From Tubulanus polymorphus (lineage: Eukaryota > Nemertea > Palaeonemertea > Tubulaniformes > Tubulanidae): DNA of 60,000 nt. The notes beneath the pieces are model-generated. The model saw only the letters and a program-made list of their open reading frames with translations. It searched no databases and was not told where the DNA came from. A program made the position numbers and the translations under genes. Of the stretch, positions 45,397 to 58,646 are shown one piece after another; the stretch's first letter is position 1, and each line of letters opens with the position of its first letter. The DNA lies in contig NC_134033.1 in assembly GCF_964204645.1 (NCBI RefSeq), forward strand, positions 12,218,155-12,278,154, given 5' to 3'.

Positions 45397-45526
45397 AAAG
45401 GCAACCGTTTATTCGACGCCCGTCGTGTAAATCATTTAACAAGTCGAACCCGGATGTGGCGTCATTGTCGGCCGCGCTCGGATTTCCGGAAAGCGTTTCC
45501 GAAAATTCTCGGATTATGCCGAACAT
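45397..45526 (-). CDS. Possible first coding exon of an unknown gene
   Basis: On the minus strand an ATG at 45526 opens a frame (MFGIIREFSETLSGNPSAAD, continuing with DATSGFDLL and NDLHDGRRINGCL) that reaches a consensus donor GCCTTT|GTAAGT at 45396. Base composition is GC-richer than the flanks. I found no following exon and recognise no family. An overlapping frame upstream (to 45705) is also open. It may be chance. Confidence 0.2.
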
Positions 45527-45764
45527 TGTCGGGGATTTCCGGTGTTTATTCTCCGGTATCGAGGCTCGATTTGTTGCTTAAATCCGATTTGCATTATCCG
45601 AACGAGTAAATCAACATGATGTTCGGCCGGTTGCGAGTCGGCCTCGAAGACTTCAAAGCGATAAATTAGCGTCGTAATAACTTTCCGATCGAAACAACAA
45701 TTCATTTATTCGTTATCCCACTATCCCACAAAACGGCGTGACGAGCACTCGGTCATTAATCATA

Positions 45765-46100
45765 GTACATGTAGTTTTAGATGTAGCTCCAACGAGTTTT
45801 GTTACGCTGCCAAAATTAGTTCTTTTTCAATGAACTTTGAAGTGAATTCTTAGGCTTCCGAATCCATAGCTCTCACAGCACCCACCAAATGTACATTAAA
45901 TTAATTTTTTTCTACTCAGATATTGGTATAATTGCCAATAACGATGATCTTTTTAAGAGAAAAGTTCATTCAGCCTTCATTGAAATGTAGAAGAAATCGA
46001 ATGTGGAAGACCAAGTTACTACAAATGAACTCGATGGATCCTCGCCTGCCATTAGTAGAATCCTCGATTGCCACAGGAGGTGTCGTAGGTTCCCCATTCG
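45765..46100 (+). repeat. Dispersed repeat family R2, copy 2
   Basis: Same order of phrases as copy 1 at 27620-27975 (CCGAATCCATAG, CAGATATTGGTATAATTGCC, AACGATGATCTTTTTAAGAG). It ends directly at the long TA tract, which may have grown from the element's 3' tail. Confidence 0.75.
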
Positions 46101-46109
46101 TATGGAACA

Positions 46110-48689
<2,580 letters not shown>

Positions 48690-49045
48690 AACTAGAAAAC
48701 TAACTATCGACAATTAAGGATCAATATAGTTATTTTAAATTTGATCAACAATTGAATTGAATTTACCGGCAACCAGTCTAACCAGGCTGACTCCAATATT
48801 GAAGGGGTATGGAAACATCAACTCAAAATTCATTAGCAAAATTATTTATTATTTATATTTATTAAATAGTAAATAAGAATCATTAAATATATTCAATAAT
48901 AGAATAATCGCCAAAATTCACAATCGTAATTGTTATCCTGATACGCCAATTTTGATGACGTAGTGCACATCGACTCACATAGTACCCCTTATATAAAGCA
49001 TAGTGTCAATGAATATAAGAACATTATTGTAATGGTTTAAGAAAA
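48690..49045 (+). repeat. Dispersed repeat family R1, copy C, with internal insertion
   Basis: Matches copy B on both sides (CCGGCAACCAGTCTAACCAG and GATGACGTAGTGCACATCGA) but is interrupted from about 48809 to 48952 by some 145 AT-rich bases not present in copy B. Either this copy carries an insertion or copy B has lost the segment. Confidence 0.75.
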
Positions 49046-50150
49046 TATCGTCAAAAATATCTGTTCAACATTGCAGGAGAATGACAGTGACAGCTATACT
49101 GCTATGATTTGTTTGTTAGAAATGGCCGGATGTATCGTAACGTATGTCCCATCGCCCATTATAGCAGAGATACATCGACGTTACATGACGCTATACCATT
49201 GGTTTGACTGCCATTCCCCTCGGGGTTTAGCGCTTTGAGGAGTTGATAAACAGCCAGACTTTAAAACAAGTAGAGCCTAATTTGTCTCGGGAAGAAATTT
49301 CATTTGAATAATCGTCTGAACGCCTGCAAACGCCGGTCTAGCCATGTAAACTAAGAGACCCAATCGTCATAAGACACATTCCCCAGTAGGATTTTACTTT
49401 TGAGGAAGTGCCAGTGTCTTTTGAATTTTTTGTCTGCAAAAGTCGAATGGTTACCAGAGTTGCGTAATGCGTTTTGATTAAAGTTCGACATGCATATCGG
49501 CATACATTACGCCATTAAAAGGACCGAGGAAGACGTAGATTATTGTCTTTTAGTTATAAAGATAACTAGATAGCGCAGAAATGCTGACGATAAGCGAACA
49601 GTGGCATATAAAGGAACTTTTACTATTCTTGATAGCTTGGGCAGATTTGTAATGCAGAAAAACGTCGGCTTCAAAGCGAGATTTGACATTGGAAAGGACT
49701 TCGACTATTTTTCTCGATGGTTTGACCAAGAGTGGCTTCCTTGGAAATATGCATGCACGGTAAATATGTGTGTACTTGCTTAAGTCGTGGGCGAAAATCA
49801 TGTTGAATTAGTCTTAGATTGAAGAGTAAAATGATGACTTAACCTAGTTCGCTTGTACACGTATTTAAGAAATTCTCGCAGTGAAGACGCATTTCCCGAA
49901 AAAGCGTAATGCAAAACCTTCGATTATGTTTCTAAGAATTCGTATCATAAGAAGGCGTAGTGGGGCAGCTCCTTCCAGGGTACAGTGCACCTCTAGGCAG
50001 ACGCGTAACTCGCGTTACTGAGCTCTCGTATCCGGTGACGACGAGCGAGTCCCGTGATCATCCAGGTTAGGATTGAAAGTAAAACTATCGTTTTTTGTAT
50101 TGTTTTACATAGTCTTTTATCATTTATAGACGTAACATAGTAAACTTAGC
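49046..50150. other. Intergenic or intronic, no gene recognised
   Basis: Overlapping short open frames around 49550-49800 on both strands have no motif. Nothing else seen. Confidence 0.5.
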
Positions 50151-50154
50151 GTTG

Positions 50155-50440
50155 ATTGGCGTGACTGAGTAGGTTAGAGCATTCGGCTCTGGGATGCCTG
50201 GTCGTGTGTGTTCGAACCCCGTACACTGTAGTGTCCCCGGGCAAGACGCTTAACTTTGTCTCTCTCCATTCAGTGGTATATGATTACCAAGTCTGGTAGA
50301 TGACTTCTGGGCGCTCGAAAGCAGTTCTTGTGTTACATCTCCCCCCGGGAAAGTTGACTTATAGCTGGGATAATAAAACCGTAAAACAAAGAATGAACGC
50401 GTTTGAACTGTATTGAATATTATTCGTGCGCTCTGTATCA
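50155..50440 (+). repeat. tRNA-derived SINE
   Basis: Begins with a tRNA-like head: A-box TGACTGAGTAGGTTAGAGC, then B-box GTGTTCGAACCCC (50208-50220). A non-tRNA body follows, containing CCCCGGGCAAGACGCTTAAC and TCTCTCTCCATTCAGTGG, and an A-rich end near 50380-50395. The head does not fold into a functional tRNA. The body phrase GGGCAAGACGCTTAAC is, from memory, common in tRNA-SINEs of marine invertebrates. Confidence 0.75.
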
Positions 50441-50960
50441 TTTTTTATGATGATTATTATTATTAGATTTCTAGCTTCTGGCATTTCTAGGCCTTTCCAA
50501 CGTTTGTTCTGGTCGATCTAGGACGTGTGATAATCTAACTATGCACGAGTGCCGACATTGGAAGTAAAGTTATTTTCAAACGATCAGTCTCCATTTAAGG
50601 TTCAATAAATTTAATTAAACTCGTTTTCTGGGCAAATACGGCGTTAGTGTTGGCTATTCGTTTATGTATCGCCTGACATTATGCACGAGAACTACTTGAA
50701 ATGCATGTATACGTAGCCTTGCTGTCTTGTGTGGCTCATAAAAGTCGATTCGTCTTCGGTCTTTCGTCTTAAGTGGAAATCAATGTCGAGTGGATTTCAA
50801 TTCGCGGACGCATGAATACAACATCTGCACGCGGATTGATATTCGCTGTTTTTAATATCGTCTAATCCACCTGTGCGCGCGCGTTCTTAAAGCCTTGGAA
50901 TCGCCGTGGCATCTTAATCGCGTCGGCGGTTAAACGAACCATACCGAAAAAAACAAACTA

Positions 50961-51230
50961 CAGCATCAGCATCACCACGGGAAACTACAGCAGCATCAGC
51001 ATCACGACTTTCAGCATCGCCATCACCGCCATTTCCAACATCGCCCCCATCATAACCATCACTAGGGAATGAATATGACGATAATCACGAGAATAACAAT
51101 ATATAATAGTAATGTCGGATGAGAGCTTGAAATGAAGGTCGGTAAGAATGCAACTATTAATGTGGCTGAAATTATGTACGACGTGTACTAAGAGTATTAT
51201 GTTTTGGAAAATGGAACGTATCAGTTGTTT
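50961..51230. repeat. CAT-rich minisatellite repeat, copy 1
   Basis: Short units AGCATCAGCATCACC and CATCGCCATCACCGCCAT are followed by unique sequence containing GAAATGAAGGTC and AATGCAACTATTAATGTGG. The flank matches the sequence after the second CAT-rich array at 52456-52720. Confidence 0.7.
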
Positions 51231-52455
51231 TGGCATTGTTTAAACAGTACATCAATTATAGCTAGAAGAGTTTTATTGATCATTTGTAAGCGTTAAGAAA
51301 AAACAGAAACATAAAACTAACTGAACTTGCCAAATGTATTTCCGGATAAAGGAGGTATATTTGATATTCGTGTAACTGCAGGGCAATTCCGTCGATCCAT
51401 TTCCTGTAACTGTATAACTGCATTGAACTTTTTGTCGTAATGAAAATTCGCGCTGGTAAAATCGAATTCAAACGATTAATTTGAAGTAACACGTGTCTAT
51501 GGTGAAATGAAGATATTTACGTGCGTCTAACACGAAAAGGTTCAAAACTAGATTATGAAAACCGACTGGACAGAAATCTCCGAAGGTCCCTGTGGAGTGT
51601 TGGACGAAAATTATTGACTTCACCTCACAAACCCCATTGGCCAACTGCATAGACGGAACTTAAGCCCCTAAGTGGTCTTATGTCTTGAAATTGGTCTTAA
51701 GTTGTTTGGTGTTAGTCTAAGTCATGGCTACGTGACTGATCCCTGGTCTTATGTACAAAAGACGAGTACGGTACAAAAAAAATTATACCAACAAAAATAC
51801 ACGGCATGCCACCGAATAAAGATAAAGGCTGTTTAGTAAATCCAAAGACGGTTGCGCATTCATTCGGCCACTGATTAGGGGTTTAAATGCTTTTAGCATG
51901 ACCATCAAGCCCATCCCCGAATGGCAAGCCTCTTCGAGATCGGACGCGAGAGATTATCGCCTGGAAGCTGTAGATGGTGTTACCGATGTAATCGTGGCAT
52001 ACTGAGAGACTATGATTAAGATTCTATCGGGCGGTTTAATGTCGGCATATAGCCGTTATATTGTCACTCAGTAATCACTTCATCCCATCTCCTGGGCACT
52101 GACAAGTTTCATTATGCAACTTGTGCCCCGTCTCGGCGGACCAATTAACAGTATACGGTAATCATTAATAGAACCTTGGCCTGCCTTCTTGGCAATGACT
52201 AATGACCAACATTCAACAGTTCCCCATAACTTACCGCGTTTATACTCCGGAATTTTTACGCGGAAATGTCCACAAACGTCGATGTCTGCTCGCTTTATTT
52301 CTTATAAGTGTCCATAAGTGCAATTATACCGTAACCGCACGTGACTGCCTTATCTAAATGAAAATTTAATGCATGAATATTTGGATGCGATAGATTTGGC
52401 AAACATAGCTGCCAAGCTGCGATAACGGGTTTTCTGCACCTTTCACTGAATAACC
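51231..52455. other. Intergenic or intronic, no gene recognised
   Basis: Non-coding sequence between two related CAT-rich repeats. No exon seen. Confidence 0.5.
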
Positions 52456-52720
52456 CTCAGCATCACCATCACCGCCATCCACCACCGCCTTTTCCAGCAT
52501 CACTTTTACCACCATTTCCAACATCTCCGTCATCACATTCTCCAGCATCACCATCACATTCTCCAGCATCACCGTCATCACATTCTCCAGCATCACCATC
52601 ACACTCTCCAGCATCACCATCACAAAAATAACATCAGGGGAGCCTGAAATGAAGGTCTGCACCAAGGATGCAACTATCAATGTGGGTGAACATTTCGAAC
52701 GGGTACACCGAGTTTCGTGC
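52456..52720. repeat. CAT-rich minisatellite repeat, copy 2, 21-bp unit
   Basis: Tandem units close to ACATTCTCCAGCATCACCATC run to about 52631, followed by CCTGAAATGAAGGTCTGC and GGATGCAACTATCAATGTGG, which parallel the flank of 50961-51230. The open minus-strand frame through the array reads as Met/Leu/Glu repeats and is not considered a gene. Confidence 0.8.
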
Positions 52721-55700
52721 TACATGTCCTAAGTATTTGGTAAGGAACCGAAAGGTATTCGTACCCTACTCAGTACTTCATTTAGCAACAGAAGAATATT
52801 TCCGAAATGAACGTATCTAACAGTTGAAGCAATGTGTTCGATGTATTGGTTTATTTTTATCTGTGTTGTTTGAGGAAATGTTTTGACAACGATGCCAATA
52901 ATTGTTATATTACGAGTTTGCCATGAAAACAATTGCCTCGAGCAAACTACTATTATTGGATTGACGAAGGGATGCTTTTTGTGCCGCCCATATATCGTTA
53001 GTACATACACAAACATCGTATCTAATGATTCGTTCAATCCTTTGCGCTTATAGATATTTTTTGCACTGATGCCTCGAACTCATTTCGAACGCAAACCGTG
53101 TCAAGATTAGAGGTAGGTTTTTTAGCTTTTCGTTCACTGCGGTATAAAGAGGTTCTTCGTTTTTAAACGTAAGAACAATCTCAACAATATCTGCCATACG
53201 CTGTGCGGTTAGTGCATCATGCGTCGAGGCATACGTTACAATATATATGTTTATTGGTCTGATATCGGGTCTATTGATCTACGTAATGATTTGATGGTGT
53301 ATGTTGTCGACAATGCTAGATCTGCTATCACACCAGATCGATGGCCTGTCGGACTGTATGTTTGCACACTCCACTGACCTGGTAGTTGAACGTGTGTGAA
53401 AAAGGGCAATATTGTCCAACCAAAAAAATCCATAGTTAAACAGCGCTAACCTTTTTCTACCAATTCTGCTTTCACGGCGGTCCCTAGTTTTGGTGAAGAT
53501 TAATTACAACCACGAATATCAACTGTAAGCAAAATGGGTGGATCTTAGATGCAACAGTTTCACTATATTGAGTAGCAGCAACCTTTTCAGAGCACGTGCC
53601 ATGTGGCTCGTACATGCCGCGGCATCGTACAAAATAAAATCTAATTACTCCGTCGAACAGTTCGTTTCTTATCCACGGTATCATTAGCATTGTGCTCGTT
53701 GGCTGTTAACTACAACAGCCGTAATTTCAACGACTGTTCTGCTAATTTCTTTGGGGCTTGATGACCTGCAAGGAGTCGCTCTGAAATATATCGGGTTCGG
53801 CATGTATCAAGTACGTACGTAATATGTACGTATCTTTTCTCTGCGCCATAAAACACGATAGACCTTTCGAAGGTTTCCATAAACGAGTGACTGGCATCAG
53901 TAACTTAGTGAAAACCAACAATATAATACAATTTAAAAAAAAACTATAAGGGAATCTGACGTTTGATAGAATTGATTCGAAACAGCCGATTCTCTTCTAT
54001 TTTAATTTCTATTCTATTTTTCCATTTTTGGTGGTTTCCCTTAAGACCTTTTGATGTTTGAACGATATATGTTTTTAGCTACATTTTGCTAAAAGCTATG
54101 CTAATCACCAAAGCGTCGTATTGTCAGTAGGACACTTACGTCATCATTATTATTCGTGTGTGATACGATATCATTGGCCTTGTTCTTATTTTCGAACGTA
54201 TCATCTTCGCATATCTTGTTTTATTTTCACTGGCCTGCTTACCGGTTACGTTCTGGAAAGCAGTACGGTCGGTTAGACCGATTTATTTACCCGTATCTGC
54301 ACGTTCACTAATAACAAACCTCGCATAGGTGTACATATCAATTACATTCGTGTGGATATAAAAAATTCATTACAAGTAGTAAGTCATATATTGTACTAGC
54401 GTTTGAATGAAGTAGCTATTGTTTCGGTGAAGAGTGCTTTCCTACGCGTGTTTGCCTCTCGTCGCGGTTACACTCGCCGCGGGATCGTTACACTCCTGTC
54501 GATGGCAGTCGCCGATATATAAAAGTAAATAATATATACGTATATTGAAACTCGACACCGATGATGGCTTCGTTTTTCGGTAACAGTTTGCTTTTCCCGA
54601 AATAAAAACCCATTAACTTTCATCATTTTTTTCCGCACAAACACTTAAACACGCGCATAAGATCGATATTCTGAAAATGTAGTTATTCGTCATACGCCTG
54701 CTAAGCGATTGAGACATTAATGGTAGAAGATGTTGCCCCGACGTACTTGAATATTGTATATTTACTTTTTTAAGAAGGACGCAGTCGTACGTCGAAATCA
54801 TGCGTTCCGGTTTATGCTTTTACGGCCATCTTCAGAGATTTATTTCTAATACTTTCTACAAAACCGAATTGATTTTGTAGGGTTCACGCTTCGTCTTTAA
54901 GACGTCAGTTATCGGTGTATCCTTACTGCGCCAGGACTGCTTACATTATCAATTAAAACAGAGGCACGCTATTGTGTAAATAATGTGTCTCTTCATCTCA
55001 AGGTTGAGATTCTCGAGGTCAATCAAGTCTCAATCTGTGACGTCATCAGTTGCTGTAGATACTACCTGCAACGCACACACACACACACACATATAGTCGG
55101 TGCTTCCTTCTAGAGTCTCCTTCGATAATACTTCAAGGCTTCGTCCGACTTGGTAGCTGCACGTGTTGACTATTTCGTTAGGAGTTGAACAATGCCGCAT
55201 AGATTTCATTTGAATTAGTTACTGATGGAATTAAAGAAGTATGTTTTGACATCGCGTGGTATAAAAATGTCGAAAAAGCAAACATTTTACATGAGATTTT
55301 ATAACGTCCAGATGTATGAACAAATTTAATTCATATTTCTCTAATATGTAAGTACAGTTAACTTGTATATCTTTTATGTATGATTTTGTTTAATAGCTTC
55401 ATGAACTTCAAATCATTTTCGAAATACGTCTAAAGACTCCAGTCAATAACGTGCCCCTTTGCAACACATCGCTAGAAGTGTATCATTTTACATTCGCTAC
55501 ACTTCAAACTATTTCGAATCAAAAATCGAAGTTCTTGTTCCTCGCTTTGCATACGCGGGTAGCCTTGTTTCGCGTGCTGGGATTTATAATTAGTCTGAAG
55601 TAGCTCGAAGCTCGGTGCGTATTTAGTTTTCAGGTAATTACAAAACGTTCATACTAACCCGATCGACTGGTGGTTATTTCCTCCTCACCTGGTTGATTCA

Positions 55701-56808
55701 TTATCTCGTACGCGTATGCATGCCGGTGACTTCAACTTGCGCGTTGGATCCGACCGGTTCGCTTAAGATGCAGTAACGAATCTGTATAATTACTTTCGAG
55801 TAAAGTTTAAAGGATCTTACTCACTTCGTTTAGAGTGAAATGTCAAAGGTTGGCCGTTAATCGAAAACATCGCATTGATGTAAAAGGAACCCGATCAATT
55901 TTACCACTTAGATGTCTGCGCCTCGAAAGAAGAGCCTTATGCTTTTAAGTACCAATGTATTGTGTAAACTTTCTTATGCTTTTAAACTATACCGTAGTTG
56001 ATATATCTAATTCAACATATGATTCTTTTGAATTTTGATTTTTTACGCTGAATAAAGTTTAGTTAAAACTCGAAGAATTACGAGCTGTAGGGGACTCGAA
56101 TTTAACTGGAGCTATAGACTGAGATATAGTTCATTTTCAATCACTTTGAGTATCAACCCACAACTATCCGACGAATTTTCAAATAAGTTCATTTTCGAAT
56201 ATCCTAACATCTTAAGTCACAAAACGTCAAATTATAATGTGATATGTATATTCGCAAATTTTATCGATTAGTCGACCCGACCGACATTCTACCTAAAATC
56301 AATTTCTTTACTCAATAAAAACGCATCTTTCAAAATGCATTTCGTTTCCGAAAATTCCCGCGCATATCTATATAGCACACCGATAGTACCTGGCTTGCGA
56401 AACGTGCTTTTTGCTGATACGTCACGTAAAAAATGAATATGAACTTGCACGTATGAATACATGTGAATGCGAATTTATATCACTAGTACGCGTTATATAT
56501 ATATGCTATTCGTGGTTTATAAATATGCTATTAGTAAACACCTTGCTAAAGATAGACGCAGTTAGCTCCGATTTGAAAGACATTGCCAACTGTTCTACAC
56601 ACCAAAATACCCATCGTAGTAGAGAAGAGGGAGAGAGAGAACGTTCACTATACGACGGTCTAATTATGATATCATTTGTCGTTTCGTCTCGTTAAAGAGC
56701 CCGCCAGGTACTGACGATAGCGATCAACGTATCCTTGTTACTTTCTCATCTTGTGTGAAGAATACATTTCAATCACTCAAGGCACAGGGGCTGCTTCCAA
56801 TAATCGAA
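52721..56808. other. Intergenic or intronic, no gene recognised
   Basis: A TATA-like GATATATAAAAG at about 54513-54524 has no associated coding exon. A (CA)n run lies at 55073-55091. No supported gene. Confidence 0.5.
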
Positions 56809-57178
56809 ACTTTAAGCCTAGCGCACATCGACACTGCGATTGGAGACAACTAGTTGCTACCGAACGATTACCCCGCGCACATCGAAATCTAGTTACAACC
56901 GGTCAGTTGCAGCAACTGCATGGCGCGTGTCGATCGTCGAAATCCAGAGCGCGCACATCGACGGATATGACTGCGATTGAGTACAACCAGTTGCTCAAAA
57001 GTAGAACATGGGCAACTGGCTGGAACTGGAGATAGATCGACGCTTACCAATCGTAAGCTCGCTCACATCGACACATTCAAGCAACTGATCGTATCCAGCC
57101 AGTTGCTCTCATGCGCCGAAAACTGCCTTGCAACTAGTTGTCTCCAATCGCAGTGTCGATGTGCGCTAGGCTTTAAGT
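56809..57178. mobile_element. Foldback element with 49-bp inverted ends and internal CACATCGA repeats
   Basis: Left arm 56809-56857 and right arm 57130-57178 match at 48 of 49 positions as reverse complements (for example TAGCGCACATCGACACTGCG). The middle carries degenerate repeats of the arm: GCACATCGA at about 56824, 56879 and 56956, CTCACATCGA at about 57062, and several CAGTTGC/GCAACTG motifs. No transposase is encoded. The near-identical arms suggest recent mobility or gene conversion. Confidence 0.85.
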
Positions 57179-57462
57179 CCAAAATTTGTCTTAAATCTTA
57201 ATACTGGTTGTCCAATTCGTTATACCAATAAGATAGTCTAAGACTGGTCACTGTGGAGCAAAACAATCCTGGTAGTTTTGAATTCCTTCTACTACATGTA
57301 CTTAAGTCTCAGGTTGCGTTTGGCATTAGACCAAAAATGAACTCGACTTTCCAAGTCTTTATTGGCTTCAAGACATAAGTATTAAGCTAAAGAATCAATT
57401 TAGACCCGAAATAATGATAGCGGATACGTGTGACCCTGAGGCTACTGTCTTCTCGCTAGATT

Positions 57463-57837
57463 ATGTCACCCTGTCGATTTAAGATGACTACCTTGTGTAA
57501 AGCCATTTGGTGTAAACTGGATATACATCTCAGTAAAGTGTGCATGATATACAATCGTCACTGTAGACTCGGCGATCTTTCTTATCGTAAAAAAATAGTT
57601 CGTCCGAATTGGCGTGTGATTAAAGTTGGTGCTCTGCGGTACTTAGTTTTACTTTCATTCATCATTACTCGTCTCCCGGGACACGGTTTCACTAAAGCGG
57701 AAACCCATTCCGTTCGTCGACGAACCGGCGATATGTCCTGGTTTTATGTTGGTCGGGTGCGATTTAATGAAGCATTCGCTCGTCTATTTTTGACTCGCGA
57801 TAACGCTTTTACGAGTAGTTATCAGCGAAATGCATAA
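57463..57837 (+). CDS. Unrecognised 124-residue open frame
   Basis: Begins with ATG and ends with TAA; the product is basic with one hydrophobic stretch (VLLSFIIT) and a Cys-containing N-terminus. I recognise no family. It lies between a foldback element and the cholinesterase exon. It may be chance or part of a decayed repeat. Confidence 0.15.
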   Translation: MSPCRFKMTTLCKAIWCKLDIHLSKVCMIYNRHCRLGDLSYRKKIVRPNWRVIKVGALRYLVLLSFIITRLPGHGFTKAETHSVRRRTGDMSWFYVGRVRFNEAFARLFLTRDNAFTSSYQRNA

Positions 57838-58414
57838 AACAGGCGAATATTGGCGGCATCAGAAGAAGAGAATTGAATACCATGCCACCGACCTTAAATC
57901 TGACTCATCGTTTCTGCTAATACGTCTACGCTACCGAGAATTGTCTTCGTCACCCGTCTTACTACTCGGAACTATTTCGTTTTTTTCCGATCCCGAGGAA
58001 TAACGTTATTAGCGAAAACCGCAGCGATGTAACGAGAATGAGACGGACATTGAGACAGACACGAGATCGCGGACAGCAATATATACTTGTATACAGTTGA
58101 TATCATGCATCGGTTGCGCTGTAGAAAAAAAACCATGATCAATAAGATCATTGCTGTCGATTCGGGTGCCTCATTTCGTTGGTTCTGGATACCCATGTGG
58201 CCGTTCTAGGCACTACTGCCCTTAAGATCGAAACGAGTTGTCCCATTAGCATATCTCCCCTTAGACTGGTCTTAGATTTAAGCCATGTCTATGGAACCAT
58301 CCCAATTGCATTTCTCTACGAACGTGATTGTCTATTATCGCTCGCTATGCGAAGTTCACGAGTAAGGGGAGGGGGAACCATTGATACTGATACAATTTAT
58401 TGTTTTTTTGAGTT

Positions 58415-58485
58415 CTCTCAGCAGGGATTCGAACCTACTGGCTCAGTGGCCGCTTTATAAGGCTCGAATTCCTGCCGAGGGAAAA
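58415..58485 (-). repeat. tRNA-like SINE fragment
   Basis: The minus strand carries a B-box GGTTCGAATCCCTGCTGAG preceded by GAGCCAGTA. An upstream TCGGCAG could pair with CTGCTGA like an acceptor stem, but the total is only about 63 bases and the arms do not fold properly. It is probably a SINE remnant in the intron before the cholinesterase exon. Confidence 0.35.
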
Positions 58486-58646
58486 TGTGTCATATTTCGT
58501 CGATCTAAAATGCTTTTAGAATTGAATCAAAAGATGAATTGTAAAATCCAAAAGATGAATTGTGAAATCATCAATTAGTTCCTCGGTTGATGTTTCTTTT
58601 TTTTTCTATCTGATTGTAGGGTAGTAAGCTTGTCAGCGATGTGACC

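Noticed and set aside
50155-50230. A functional tRNA gene
   Set aside because: A- and B-box are present but the arms do not form a complete cloverleaf, and a SINE body follows.
58641-58646. Cholinesterase start at 58641
   Set aside because: The first codon there is GTG; the ATG two codons later (58647) precedes a good signal peptide.
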